DNA of 64,000 nucleotides. Origin: Trichomonas vaginalis G3. Taxonomy: Eukaryota; Parabasalia; Trichomonadida; Trichomonadidae. The DNA lies in contig NC_067204.1 in assembly GCF_026262505.1 (NCBI RefSeq), positions 16,284,165-16,348,164 of the forward strand. Direction: 5' to 3'. Made by a program: the position numbers and the translations under genes. Shown in pieces: positions 52,736 to 62,647 of the stretch. The notes below the pieces were generated by a model. The model worked only from the letters and a program-made list of their open reading frames with translations, had not been told where the DNA came from and made no database searches. How positions within the stretch are numbered: the stretch's first letter is position 1; each line of letters starts with the position of its first letter.

Positions 52736-52966
52736 ATGAGTACTAAAATTACTGAAGCAACAAAACAAAAGTTTTTAGTTGAATACATTAAATCAGGAAC
52801 TATTCCAGAAGGTTTTTATGTTCATCAAATGAAAGATGGTAGAGTTCAATTTAGAAAAATTAAGCAGCCATTAAATAAAGATGGTATTTTGAGAAAGATT
52901 AAATTATATGAAGATAATATAGCAGAACTGAAGAAGAAGTTAGAAGAATTCGAAAAATCAGATTAG
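52736..52966 (+). CDS. Small coiled-coil protein, 76 aa, copy D
   Basis: Homologue of 46381-46617, open end to end. KFLVEYIKSGTIPEGFYVH, VQFRKIKQPLNKDGILRKIK and a coiled coil (YEDNIAELKKKLEEFEKS). In copy C it lies beside the right-arm structural genes; here it lies beside what are the left-arm genes of C, so the two elements differ by a rearrangement or by terminal-repeat length. Confidence 0.65.
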   Translation: MSTKITEATKQKFLVEYIKSGTIPEGFYVHQMKDGRVQFRKIKQPLNKDGILRKIKLYEDNIAELKKKLEEFEKSD

Positions 52967-53136
52967 ATATAAAATTTTATTTTTATATAAAATGAATTTT
53001 ACTAATAAATTATTAATTATCGTTTCATTACTCCTCATCTCCCGTGAAGCTTTTATGGTATGAATCTATAAAAGAGTTTGAAGACAGCAGCGATGACATC
53101 CTGAATCATGCCAGCATATTTACTGTTGAAAATTCA

Positions 53137-53176
53137 CAAGGTTAGAAATGAGGTTAGATATCGGGTTAGATCTACC
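53137..53176. repeat. GTTAGA-rich module, copy D
   Basis: ATTCACAAGGTTAGAAATGA then GGTTAGATATCGGGTTAGAT. Corresponds to 46625-46675 of copy C and is less regular. Confidence 0.55.
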
Positions 53177-53303
53177 CTAAAATTAATTTTATCATTTATG
53201 AAAAATTTAGTATATACAGAAATTAAAAAATTTTTGAGTTAATTTATTTTTAAGTTTATTTTTTTACTCTGGGTGTTAAAATCTATGATAAAAAAATAAA
53301 TAA

Positions 53304-53436
53304 AAAATTTTAACGTTTATTTTTAAGTTTATTTTTAAAAAATTATTTTTTTATTTTGTAAATGTCAAAAATTTTAACGTTAATTTTTAAGTTTATTTTT
53401 TAAAAATTATTTTTTTTATTTTGTGAAGTGTCAAAA
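53304..53436 (+). repeat. Two tandem T-rich leader-like repeats, copy D end
   Basis: Two direct copies of about 65 bp: TTTTAACGTTTATTTTTAAG ... ATTTTGTAAATGTCAAAAA and TTTTAACGTTAATTTTTAAG ... ATTTTGTGAAGTGTCAAAAA. Each looks like a promoter leader of the T-rich class with a short following sequence but no gene. Confidence 0.55.
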
Positions 53437-53465
53437 AATTTACATGTCAAACGATTTTTGTAAAT

Positions 53466-53525
53466 TCTAGTAATTTGGGGTCCGAGGGGCGTAGACCCTT
53501 GGTACTGAATTACTAGATACTAACT
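53466..53525. repeat. Probable right terminus of copy D with nested hairpin
   Basis: TCTAGTAATT and AATTACTAGA form a perfect 10-bp stem enclosing GGGTC...GACCC. ATACTAACT follows, matching the terminal ATACTAACT of copy C at 47294-47302. The next bases (GGGGTT) start unrelated sequence. Confidence 0.55.
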
Positions 53526-53527
53526 GG

Positions 53528-53750
53528 GGTTTGTATTGTCAGTAATCTAAGGATGATGCTAACTTCTAGGTTTTGTATGACTGGCTTATGATTTGACTAA
53601 AGAATCTCTTGAAAATCTGACAATGCGTGGAATCTGGAGAAATGCAGCAGTTTGTATTGTTATAAATCTAAGGATGACGCTAACTTCTAGGTTTTGTATG
53701 ACTGGCTTATGATTTGACTAAAGAATCTCTTGAAAATCTGACAATGCGTG
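53528..53750. repeat. Direct repeat of ~100 bp, period 122 bp
   Basis: TTTGTATTGTCAGTAATCTA ... TCTGACAATGCGTG and a second copy starting TTTGTATTGTTATAAATCTA. The copies are about 95% identical, separated by ~20 bp. No coding potential seen. Confidence 0.7.
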
Positions 53751-54219
53751 ACAAATAAAGGGTTATCCACACTTGTCAACTTATTTATGAATAAACATTG
53801 GAGTTTATAAATTCCAAATTGATTGGAATTTCGAAACAACTTTTGTTTGGAAATTCCAAATAAAAAATATGAAGATTCCGATCACCTACCTGTTCATACT
53901 TTTGACGGTTTTTCCATATTTAGGGTTTTCATACTTGCGACGGTTTTTCCAAATTCTAACCGTTCATAAATAGGGTACCCTATTCATAAATTCCGTCGCC
54001 TTTATGAATATGTCTATTGGAGTTGACACTCCAAATAATTTTTGATGCTTGATCTGGGTATTCAAATACTTTAATTGGCTTAAGTTCATTGTAAATGCAC
54101 AAATTTTCATTTTTTGGTTGCTCTGAACTCGACATGCTTTGTAAAAATTTTGACTAGTCTAAACTCACTTCACTGAAATAAAATCAAATAAAATAAAAAA
54201 AACTTTTTAATTGGTTTAG
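53751..54219. other. Intergenic AT-rich stretch
   Basis: Contains two copies of CATACTT(T/G)(T/C)GACGGTTTTTCCA some 40 bp apart, and loosely inverted TTGGAGT motifs. No gene supported. Confidence 0.4.
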
Positions 54220-55475
54220 ATGTTGTAAACAGAAATTCATCAAAAGTGACAACTCAGAAAAGCTAAAATATTGAATTTTTGGAACTTTTGATAGAGCACG
54301 TTTTTAAATATTAATTAAAGTAAATGTATATTTTGTAAAGATTCTTTTTAATAAAAAATAAAATTTTGAAGAAGAACACAAAATCTTCTGAAAAATAATA
54401 TCACATAAACTCATATTATTTTCTAATATATAACTATTTTATATAAAAATCAAATTCAATGATCTTAAAAGCGAAGGATAAACCTCAAAATTTACGAATA
54501 TAATGAGTGGGAATATAATGCTTATCTATCATAAAACCATATGAAATATCAATTTTTGCTTTACGCCTAATTTTTGACGACAATTAGCAAAAAATGTTAA
54601 ATGTTAACACTCAGTCCATTTGAATATGAAAATAAAATTGACTTTGATTAAATGTTTTTATTTATCATGCAATTCTTCTTGCGACCAAAGATTTGAATAA
54701 AAGTTCAAAAATAAGATAGCTTAAAAAATAATATACGGTAGTGTTTACTAATAGATGAATAGTATATAAATTCTATTAAAATGGATTTGATCCAAAAAAT
54801 ATAAAACCAAAAATAATTGTTATAATTTAAATGAAGAAGTAATTTAAAACGATTTTATTTATGATCAAATTTATATATTTTTTTGGATCAAATCCATTTT
54901 AATAGAATTTATATACTATTCATCTATTAGTAAACACTACCGTATATTATTTTTTAAGCTATCTTATTTTTGAACTTTTATTCAAATCTTTGGTCGCAAG
55001 AAGAATTGCATGATAAATAAAACATTTAATCAAAGTCAATTTTATTTTTCATATTCAAATGGACTGAGTGTTAACATTTAACATTTTTTGCTAATTGTCG
55101 TCAAAAATTAGGCGTAAAGCAAAAATTGATATTTCATATGGTTTTATGATAGATAAGCATTATATTCCCACTCATTATATTCGTAAATTTTGAGGTTTAT
55201 CCTTCGCTTTTAAGATCATTGAATTTGATTTTTATATAAAATAGTTATATATTAGAAAATAATATGAGTTTATGTGATATTATTTTTCAGAAGATTTCAT
55301 TCTATATGCCTATGAAAAGTACTCTCAAAACTAACGTTTTCCTAATTATAATTAAATCTAGAATATTGTATTATGCTTAGTATTATTTCATTTTTCTCAT
55401 TCAATTTAGAATTTACAAATGTCAAAAAATTGAGAGCTGTCACTTTTGATGAATTTCTGTTTATTACATAGATAT
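54220..55475. mobile_element. Foldback-type non-autonomous element with 425-bp arms
   Basis: Arms 54381-54805 and 54871-55297 are near-perfect reverse complements around a 65-bp loop. A second, outer inverted repeat (ACAGAAATTCATCAAAAGTG at 54229; its complement ends near 55460) encloses them, with unpaired sequence between. No open frame of note. It fits a foldback/MITE-like DNA transposon whose family I cannot name. A related ~38-bp sequence (GACATGxTTTGTAAAA core) lies on both sides, near 54119 and 55561. Confidence 0.7.
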
Positions 55476-55622
55476 GAGAACCGTAGTTAATTGTAAGTCT
55501 GTACAGACTTTTCAATACTCGATTTTAATGTCATTCAAATCACATCCAGCTTGATTTTTTGTTTGCATTGAACTTGACATGATTTGTAAAATTTTTGCTG
55601 TGGCATTTTTGGGAAAAAATCG

Positions 55623-56726
55623 TTTAAGGGTCCACTGTAAAAATTGAAAGTCTCTCAAAATTGAGAGGCGATTTGCAAATAATCGTTATCGTCTTTTTTC
55701 GAAAATCCACTTTTCCTAGTGTTCTGATTAATATTTTGTGAATGTAACAATAAAGTATATGTTTTAGTAAGATGATAATACATTCTATCACTTCAAATCA
55801 CATAAAAATTGCAAAATCAGCGAGTTTTATAAGAACATGATTTTTTCGAATTTTTTCGCTTCTGGATGCGTGTTTTGAAAAATAGATATTTTCGAATTTT
55901 GATTTTAATTTAAGTATAAATTTTATATTAGGAATTTTTTTGACCTATTTCCAATCATTAATTCCTAAGTTTTTCTAGGAATTTAATTGAGAAGAAATTA
56001 GGAAATTCGCTTTAATGCCATTACATCCTAATATTGTGATGCATGTAGTTTATATTTATTGAGGCTAATGCCGGAATATCGTGCATTTTATAAAAAATTC
56101 AAAGAATTGACAATTGGATAGCACAAATTTAATTCTCTAGACAAAGTATTATTGTTTATATATTCAAAGCATTATCCTTCGTTTTGAAATGTTGGCCAAA
56201 AATTTTGGTGTTATTTTTTGTGTTTAAGCATAAATTATGTATTTACTTATGAAAGATAAGCATTTTATTCATTATCATAAAGATATACCAAAACAAATTG
56301 ATAAAATTTTAAAAAATGTGTATTTTAGTGGGTATTATTCTGGCCAATGCCCATTTTTAAACGATTTAATATTGACCATATCAATAGCCGACTCAATGTA
56401 AAAATTTAGATATTATTTTTTTCATTATTCAAACTTTGATAAATTTTAGTATAATGAATGATTTTGTTTCGTGTATGATACAGAAATGAAAAGCTTGATT
56501 AATATCATTTTGCATTTTTTCAAGAATGTTAGAGTACATCTACATTAAAAAATCGGATTCGAATTGCGATACTGCATCAAATTGTTGCACATCTGATAAG
56601 GATCTCAAAAGAGTAAAGTTAATTTTTTTGTGTTTTTTTAAGTTTTTGGCCTTAGTAAAAACACCATCTTGAGCAATATTTTTGGGACGACGATAGGCCT
56701 TATTTGGCCTTACAGTGGACCCTTAA
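55623..56726. mobile_element. MITE-like element with 17-bp ends GGGTCCACTGTAA and TTAA flanks
   Basis: TTAAGGGTCCACTGTAA at 55624-55640 and its exact complement TTACAGTGGACCCTTAA at 56710-56726. The flanking TTAA on both sides could be a target duplication (piggyBac-like) or, if the element starts one or more bases further out, a TA duplication (Tc1/mariner-like). The interior ~1.07 kb is AT-rich with no credible transposase. Non-autonomous. Confidence 0.6.
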
Positions 56727-56959
56727 CATTCAAAATTGACAATAAAAAATTGTTTGCGCTTTTTCTGACATTAAATATATATATATAAATTTTACAGAGG
56801 TTTAGTTGTGTATTCTTAAGTCACATTGATATATCCGGATCTGATATGTCCAGAGAGAAATTGCACTATTCAAACAAATTTGCAGTCCCTGGCCTATAAA
56901 AGACCAAAGACTACAAGTATATTACCTTAAGTCAGGATCTTTCCGAGACCTCTCATCAA

Positions 56960-57349
56960 ATGCAAGACTTCGAAAAAACTCTGCCTTATTCGATTAATTA
57001 CAAAATTCCTAGCTCTTTGGAAACTAAGGAACAGGAATTAGAGTATTTTAGGGCAAAATTCTTCCGAGAGAGCTCTATGAATGAAAGATCTCTCGGAAGA
57101 GCCTTGCCCACTTCGAGTAAATTTATATCCCTGACCCACAAAGGTTCAGGGTACTGGGGGACATTCAAAAATCGAATGTATATTTGGCCGTGTCTCCCAT
57201 GGGGAATTGGGAATTGGGGAAAATTTGTTTTCCTGATTTTGTTGTTAGCTAATATATTGTCATTAATAAGAAAAATAGAAGTGCCGCCACTAGAAAAATT
57301 AAATATCAATTCACTGAAAATGGAAGAAAATTCAACAAAAACTAGATAA
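56960..57349 (+). CDS. Doubtful open frame, 129 aa
   Basis: MQDFEKTLPYSINYKIPSSL to a short hydrophobic stretch (FVFLILLLANILSLI) near residue 95. It has an in-frame 10-bp hairpin (CTTCCGAGAG / CTCTCGGAAG, 57061-57101). No family recognised and no homologue in the window. It lies between two transposon-like elements and may be a remnant or chance. Confidence 0.25.
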   Translation: MQDFEKTLPYSINYKIPSSLETKEQELEYFRAKFFRESSMNERSLGRALPTSSKFISLTHKGSGYWGTFKNRMYIWPCLPWGIGNWGKFVFLILLLANILSLIRKIEVPPLEKLNINSLKMEENSTKTR

Positions 57350-57374
57350 ATAAAAAGGGGGTGAACTTCCACCG

Positions 57375-58309
57375 TTGAATGCCGATTGACTTCTAACTAA
57401 TACCAATAGATAGTATATGCATAGCATAGTAATAGTGTATATGAGTGCATGAAAAGTTCTACGTTTGGTGATGAGATATTATTTCATCAAGTTTGCAAAT
57501 TTTGTCACTTTTGTATCATTTTGGAATGATAAAAACGCTATTATCTCCTCATATAGCATAAAACATCCTAAATAACTGGCATATCTGGCTTTATCTCGTG
57601 TAATATATTCTAATTTCATGCGTTGGACATGATTGTGAATTCAATAATTAAAATAATATCTCATGTTTCATGGAACTATAGTCAATTCTCATTTTGTGAC
57701 ATAAAATGTTCATTATACCGAATAAATAGTTCATTCAAGTAAAATTCTTAATAAAATAAATATCATGTATTAATAAACGTGTTATTATTCATTTGTATAA
57801 GCTACATATAGCGAAATCGCTATTAATAAAACTCCCAATTAATTTTTTGATGAAAATTTAAACTAATTTGAATTTTTAATGATTTTTAAATAAATGAAGA
57901 TATATTACATCCGTCGATAAATATTTCATTTTCAATGTTTATTTTTTTATGAATCTATATAATATGTATTATTTTGAATTTTCAATATGAAATTTTTGGT
58001 ATCAAATCAAAAATATGCAAGTAAGAGTTCCATTAACTAATATGGAAATGACAAAAATATAATGTATTATAAAATTGTTTATTCAATATTGCAGTAGAAT
58101 AGAAAATATCAAGAATAATCATGTATTTAGTATAAACAACGCGAATTAAACCGATTCTGATAGATCTGAAAGTTCATCTTGTGAATAACGGAGTTGCTTG
58201 CATCGGGCATCTCGACAGTAAACGTAGAACTTTTCAAGCAATATGTATACTTTTATTCCTAACAAGGGAAGTAATAACTGAGCAAATTTACGGTCCGATC
58301 GGCATTCAA
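57375..58309. mobile_element. Non-autonomous inverted-repeat element, ~0.93 kb
   Basis: Outer ends TTGAATGCCGAT (57375-57386) and ATCGGCATTCAA (58298-58309). A second pair, TGAAAAGTTCTACGTTT (57450-57466) and its complement (58220-58236), sits 61-63 bp inside each end, equally spaced. The interior is AT-rich without coding potential. Two-block ends with even spacing suggest transposase-binding sites. Confidence 0.6.
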
Positions 58310-58880
58310 AAATTAGGGTAAAAATTTTTCTAACAAAATGAGTATAGCACCTATTTGTTGTAGCTTGTAAGCATGTTTGTGGTGAAATAATTCGTGAAAA
58401 TTCGATTTTGAATTTTAATGCAAGATATCGAAGGTACCTTTACGTTTAAATGGTTAAGTGTTTCGTTAAAAATATAAACACATAAGTGCTCTATTATATG
58501 GTTGAGCTTAATTGGTTTTGTTTTGATTCCTCGTCGAGATAAAGTAGAAACAATATGCTCAGGGTCCACTTTTTTGACCCAAAAAAAGAGTTCCCTCCCT
58601 TTTGATAAATACATTTTAAATATTAACAAGTGATATAACTATTATAATATTTGAACTTCATTCTTCAATAATTATTTTGACACATTACAAATAGACTCTG
58701 ACTTCATCAAACAAAGCTCCTTAATTTTTGTCCACCAGCGTCCCGTACTTGGGGGATACAATCAACCCTCTGGGGACAAAACTGCATCCTTAAACTAATA
58801 TAGTTAGATTTGAGTGGTAATGAATTTGAAACTATTATTCAAAACTCTCAAAATTTTTTGACGATTATTTTTAAAAAATT
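58310..58880. other. Intergenic region upstream of the PARG-type gene
   Basis: AT-rich. A minus-strand 92-residue open frame (58351-58629) has no recognisable family and poor composition. TTATTCAAAACTCTCAAAAT, about 45 bases before the next start codon, is a weak candidate for an initiator-like region. Confidence 0.35.
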
Positions 58881-59738
58881 ATGAACATTGAAAAGATCCC
58901 TGCATCTGCCCTAAAGTGTGAGAATGTTGAAGCTCAATCATGTTTGAGGGCATGCGTTAATGGCTTTTACACTAATTATAAAGGCGAAAGAGTTAATATT
59001 GAAGATCAAATTAATTATTGTTTGGCAAATACTAAGTCATATCCACCTAATTACGATTTTAAAGAGATATCTCATGATGGAAATTGCAAAGGCATTATAG
59101 AAATTAGAAGAGAGTCAACACTCGATGCTTTATATCGTTTAAGGGAAATCGAAGGTAAAGAGTCCGTTTGTGGTTTGAATTTTGCTAACCCAAGTTCTCC
59201 AGGTGGTGGATTCATGCGTAGCGCACGAGCACAAGAAGAAACTCTATGTAGATCTTCTGCATTATATTATTCTTTGATCCAGAAATTAGATTTTTATGAA
59301 TATAACATTCGTGCTGGGGACCTATTCTCATCCAGTTACTGCATATTCTCTCCAGAGTGTCCAACATGGAAGATAGGCAATTATAAAGTTCTAGACAAAC
59401 CATTTAATGTTTCTTATATCACATCAGCTGCTGTTATAGCAGTTTATGCCAAAGAAGGTCAAAAGGAAGAAATTGATAAAGCTAATGATGAAAAAATATA
59501 CAGTATTCTTCGCTGCGCAATCGAAAACGGTGTCAAAAATCTTGTTCTCGGTGCTTATGGATGTGGTGCATTTCAAAACAATCCAAAAACAATTTCTTTG
59601 ATGTTCAAGAAGTATCTTATTGATGAAAATATGAAGTCTCACTTCGATTATATTAGTTTCTCTATCATTGGATTTCCCGACACTAATCTAAATATATTTT
59701 CAGAAACTTTTGGTATTCCTGTTACGCAGAATAATTAA
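58881..59738 (+). CDS. Bacterial-type poly(ADP-ribose) glycohydrolase (macrodomain), 285 aa
   Basis: Removes poly(ADP-ribose) from proteins by hydrolysing ribose-ribose bonds. The bacterial-type PARG signature GGG-x(6-8)-QEE is present as GGGFMRSARAQEE (about residues 113-125), just after NFANPSSP. The catalytic glutamates are the QEE pair. LGAYGCGAFQNNP near residue 225 is the conserved phosphate-binding macrodomain loop. Length is normal for the DUF2263/TIGR02452 family. No signal peptide, no introns; it looks whole and functional. This type is common in bacteria and found in scattered protists, so past transfer from bacteria is possible. The stop overlaps TAAATT, consistent with the short 3' signals of trichomonads. 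Confidence 0.88.
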   Translation: MNIEKIPASALKCENVEAQSCLRACVNGFYTNYKGERVNIEDQINYCLANTKSYPPNYDFKEISHDGNCKGIIEIRRESTLDALYRLREIEGKESVCGLNFANPSSPGGGFMRSARAQEETLCRSSALYYSLIQKLDFYEYNIRAGDLFSSSYCIFSPECPTWKIGNYKVLDKPFNVSYITSAAVIAVYAKEGQKEEIDKANDEKIYSILRCAIENGVKNLVLGAYGCGAFQNNPKTISLMFKKYLIDENMKSHFDYISFSIIGFPDTNLNIFSETFGIPVTQNN

Positions 59739-60283
59739 ATTATATGATTGATCTTGTTTTAATTAGAATTACTCATATCAGTATTTTCTATCCAATATAG
59801 ATACTATATTCACTTGTAGAAGTCCTTATATTAACATTGTATATTTTTCGATAATATTTTCATTTTTTGAGACTAAAATTTTGAGCTTTTTGAATCAATG
59901 TCAATAAAATCTGTTTTGTGTCTAGAAGTTTACAGATGTATACTTTCTGGCAAATAGAGTCATCGAAATCACTCAAACTATGGCCTTTAATTTCATATAT
60001 GAAAACTTTTCGAAATAATTTTTGTTTTCCGATGAATTCAAAGTTATTTTCACTAAATATTGTATCTCAATTACATATATGAAAGCATTTTGTTATAACA
60101 ATATGACATACATCTATCATTTTGGCAACATGATTTCTAACTTGATATTTTTACCAATGCTTCTCCGTATGATGAAATTACTTTTCACGTCTGAAATATT
60201 TGTTCTCAATTATAATGATTCGTTTTAATCAAAACAATGGAAGTTTTCAATTTAATAAGTAAATTTTATTAAATTAAGAAATT
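59739..60283. other. Intergenic region between two convergent genes
   Basis: AT-rich, no supported gene. A 68-residue open frame (60022-60228) is hydrophobic and unlike a real protein. Confidence 0.45.
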
Positions 60284-62005
60284 TTAACATTTAGAACTAC
60301 GTGGAGTCAATAATTTCTGTATTTCAGGGCTTCTAGCTAATTGATATGGCTTTTTTCTGGAAAAAACTACAACATCTTTCCTTGCACCGTGCGCGAGAAA
60401 GAACTTTATCATTTTTTCATCATTAAATTCGGCCGCATAATGAAGAATTGTCTTTCCTTCATCATCTTTTGCATTAACATTTACACCATGTGAAAACAAA
60501 ACAAGACATGCTCTTTTTTGGAATCTAGATGCAGCCATATGAATGGGTGCATTTCCGAGACAATTTCTAATATTAACATTTGCACCATGAGAAGTGAGGA
60601 CTTCAAGTACTTCTGCATTATCATTCAATGCAGTGAAATGGAGAGGTGTTTGTTCACCTTGATCTAGTGCATCAATGATTGCTTTACGTGAAATGAGATA
60701 TTCGGCCATCTCTACACTATTTTTTTCTGCTGCACAATAAAGAGGAGTAAACTTATTTGTTTTATCCCTTGCATTGATCGATACATGATGCGAGCGAAGA
60801 ACTTTAGCTGTTTCCACGCTATTATTTTCTGCTGCAATATGAATAGGCAGCTCGTAAACATGATAAGGAACATTTTTATGTGAATCATGTGAAAGAAGGA
60901 CATCTGCTACTCCACTGCTATCATATTCCGCAGCAATACAAAGTGGTGACTTTTTAATTTCCTTGGTATACAATGGAACACCACGCGAAATAAGAAATTC
61001 GGCTGTAATTTTATTATCTGAAATTGCTGAATAATAAAGGGCTGACTGGGCTCTTATTGGTTCATACTTGATGTTTGCTCCTTGTGAAAGTAAATATTTA
61101 CAAAGAGATGGAATATTGAATAATGGTGAATATGCGAAGCATTTGTCGATATTCCTTTTGCTATCTAAGTAAACTGAAAATGCTTGAAGATTATGACATA
61201 TTCCACATTGGAATAGATCAAGTTCCATATGGTATTCATCAATCAGATATGTGACCAAGTCGATGTTGTGTGAAATAAGTGCATATTCCATGCATTTGTC
61301 ATTTGGGAGTCTTGTTATGACTGGCTCAACAACTTTCAAGCACTCACTCATAATTTCTTTGTTTTCACTTAAAAATGCAAATGCGAGACATTTATCTGAA
61401 ATTTTTGAGTTGAATTTTGTTCTAAGCAGCTTAAAACAATCAACGGCACCATGATAACAGCATAATTCAAGTAATGAATATCCTTCTTTTGAATCTGGAT
61501 AAAATCCACTTTTAAGCCTGTTGTCTTTATCAAATCCTGCGCAATTGATGAGAGCTATAAATGATAACTTGTCATCATCCATAATTGCCCTGTAGATAGT
61601 GCCTGGTTCATGAACATCCAATGAAAATTTCTCAGCTTCGAATTGTTTGAAATATTGCATGTTTGATTTATTGAAAATGATACCATACTCTTTGTTCATA
61701 AAATAATCAAAAACAGAACACATTTTGTTGATTGAATTTGGTTGATATTGATTATAAATTTTTATGAAAATTGTCCAATAAGATTTAAAATATTTGTTTC
61801 TGTGTCTTGCTAGATTTGCAACTATTTTGCACATCTGTGATGGAGAAAATGCTTCCTTATCGATTAAGTTTGTTTTCATACCTTCAAAAATTTTGTTGAT
61901 TTCGTCTTCTTTGTATGTCTTTAGCTTGTATAATGCATTAAATGTATCATCGTATGACTTGTTCATAGCCATAATCTCTTGGTAGTAGTGTTTATTATCA
62001 CTCAT
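60284..62005 (-). CDS. Ankyrin-repeat protein of the large trichomonad family, 573 aa
   Basis: The N-terminal ~280 residues (MSDNKHYYQEIMAMNKSYDD, FNALYKLKTYKEDEINKIFE, SPSQMCKIVANLARHRNKYF) match the conserved DUF3447-type region that precedes ankyrin repeats in hundreds of trichomonad proteins. Seven or so ankyrin repeats follow from about residue 305 to the end, for example SPLCIAAEYDSSGVADVLLS, LPIHIAAENNSVETAKVLRS, TPLYCAAEKNSVEMAEYLIS, TPLHFTALNDNAEVLEVLTS and TILHYAAEFNDEKMIKFFLA. Probably a protein-protein scaffold; the partner is unknown. The start is supported by TCATTATTTC just upstream, which resembles the trichomonad initiator (TCA+1 type). The stop codon forms TTAAAA, within a likely cleavage signal. 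Confidence 0.88.
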   Translation of the reverse strand: MSDNKHYYQEIMAMNKSYDDTFNALYKLKTYKEDEINKIFEGMKTNLIDKEAFSPSQMCKIVANLARHRNKYFKSYWTIFIKIYNQYQPNSINKMCSVFDYFMNKEYGIIFNKSNMQYFKQFEAEKFSLDVHEPGTIYRAIMDDDKLSFIALINCAGFDKDNRLKSGFYPDSKEGYSLLELCCYHGAVDCFKLLRTKFNSKISDKCLAFAFLSENKEIMSECLKVVEPVITRLPNDKCMEYALISHNIDLVTYLIDEYHMELDLFQCGICHNLQAFSVYLDSKRNIDKCFAYSPLFNIPSLCKYLLSQGANIKYEPIRAQSALYYSAISDNKITAEFLISRGVPLYTKEIKKSPLCIAAEYDSSGVADVLLSHDSHKNVPYHVYELPIHIAAENNSVETAKVLRSHHVSINARDKTNKFTPLYCAAEKNSVEMAEYLISRKAIIDALDQGEQTPLHFTALNDNAEVLEVLTSHGANVNIRNCLGNAPIHMAASRFQKRACLVLFSHGVNVNAKDDEGKTILHYAAEFNDEKMIKFFLAHGARKDVVVFSRKKPYQLARSPEIQKLLTPRSSKC

Positions 62006-62018
62006 GAAATAATGAATT
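61994..62018 (-). promoter_or_regulatory. Initiator-like element of the ankyrin gene
   Basis: On the minus strand TTCAATTCATTATTTCATGA: TCATTATT begins about 10 bases before the start codon. Trichomonad core promoters are built on a TCA-(T/C)-(A/T) initiator close to the ATG. Confidence 0.45.
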
Positions 62019-62647
62019 GAAAAAAATTTTAACGTTGCAAATTTCGATAAAAAATTATGAGAAAAATATTGGATAATCTATTTTAATTAAAATTATATAA
62101 TCCAAAGTTCTAACGATATCGTCTTATCAATTTTTTCTGAGTGATAAAATTTCGAAAAAGTCCTTTAAATTTTGTTCTTATTCTGCAATTTAACAAATGG
62201 ATTTAAAGTCAATATCTTATTACGAAATTATTTAACAGTATTTTACTCAAATCTATAAAATGCTGGATTACATTTTTCAATGACCTTTCAATTTTAAAAA
62301 TTGCTGGATAGTTTCGAAGTATTCAATTTTTCAGAGCTATTAACACGCATGAAACTTTATGTTTCAAGACCACAACAATAGATGCTCTATTTTTAATTGG
62401 TTTTTAAGAGGTTTTCATTGAAAAAAGTTTGAATTAACTTTGAATTTTGAGAAAATTATTTTGTACGTTATTTAATGGTAAACAATTCTAAAATTAAAAG
62501 AGATTTTATTAATTGGAATTTCACATTTAAAGGAAAACATGATATATCATTTAGGGATGATATGGTTTGTAGAGCAAAATCTGTTAAAATATTTTTGTAC
62601 GTAAAAAAAAGCAAACATTTATTTAAAAAAATTATAACAGAATAAAA
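62019..62647. other. Intergenic region
   Basis: AT-rich sequence between two minus-strand genes. No supported gene, repeat or RNA. Confidence 0.5.

Larger units (their letters stand above)
47303..53525. mobile_element. Maverick/Polinton copy D, divergent, partial, older
   Basis: Shares ten genes with copy C at moderate protein identity and low DNA identity, with the shared block in the opposite orientation. It is more AT-rich. Its left side stops at the right terminus of copy C, within the fibre gene; no integrase or polymerase of this element is in the window. Its right end is probably at 53525, where ATACTAACT matches the terminal bases of copy C and is preceded by the GTTAGA module. Broken, about ten breaks. 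Older than A and C. Confidence 0.8.

Noticed and set aside
53528-53750. Long terminal repeats of a retroelement
   Set aside because: The two ~100 bp copies are only 20 bp apart and enclose nothing; a plain direct duplication.
57375-58309. Possible structured RNA gene from the nested inverted repeats
   Set aside because: Arms are over 700 bp apart and spaced like transposon ends; a transposon reading is simpler.
58351-58629. Minus-strand 92-residue open frame
   Set aside because: No family, no support from context; likely chance in AT-rich DNA.
60022-60228. Hydrophobic 68-residue open frame
   Set aside because: AT-rich chance frame between two convergent genes, with no promoter-like sequence.
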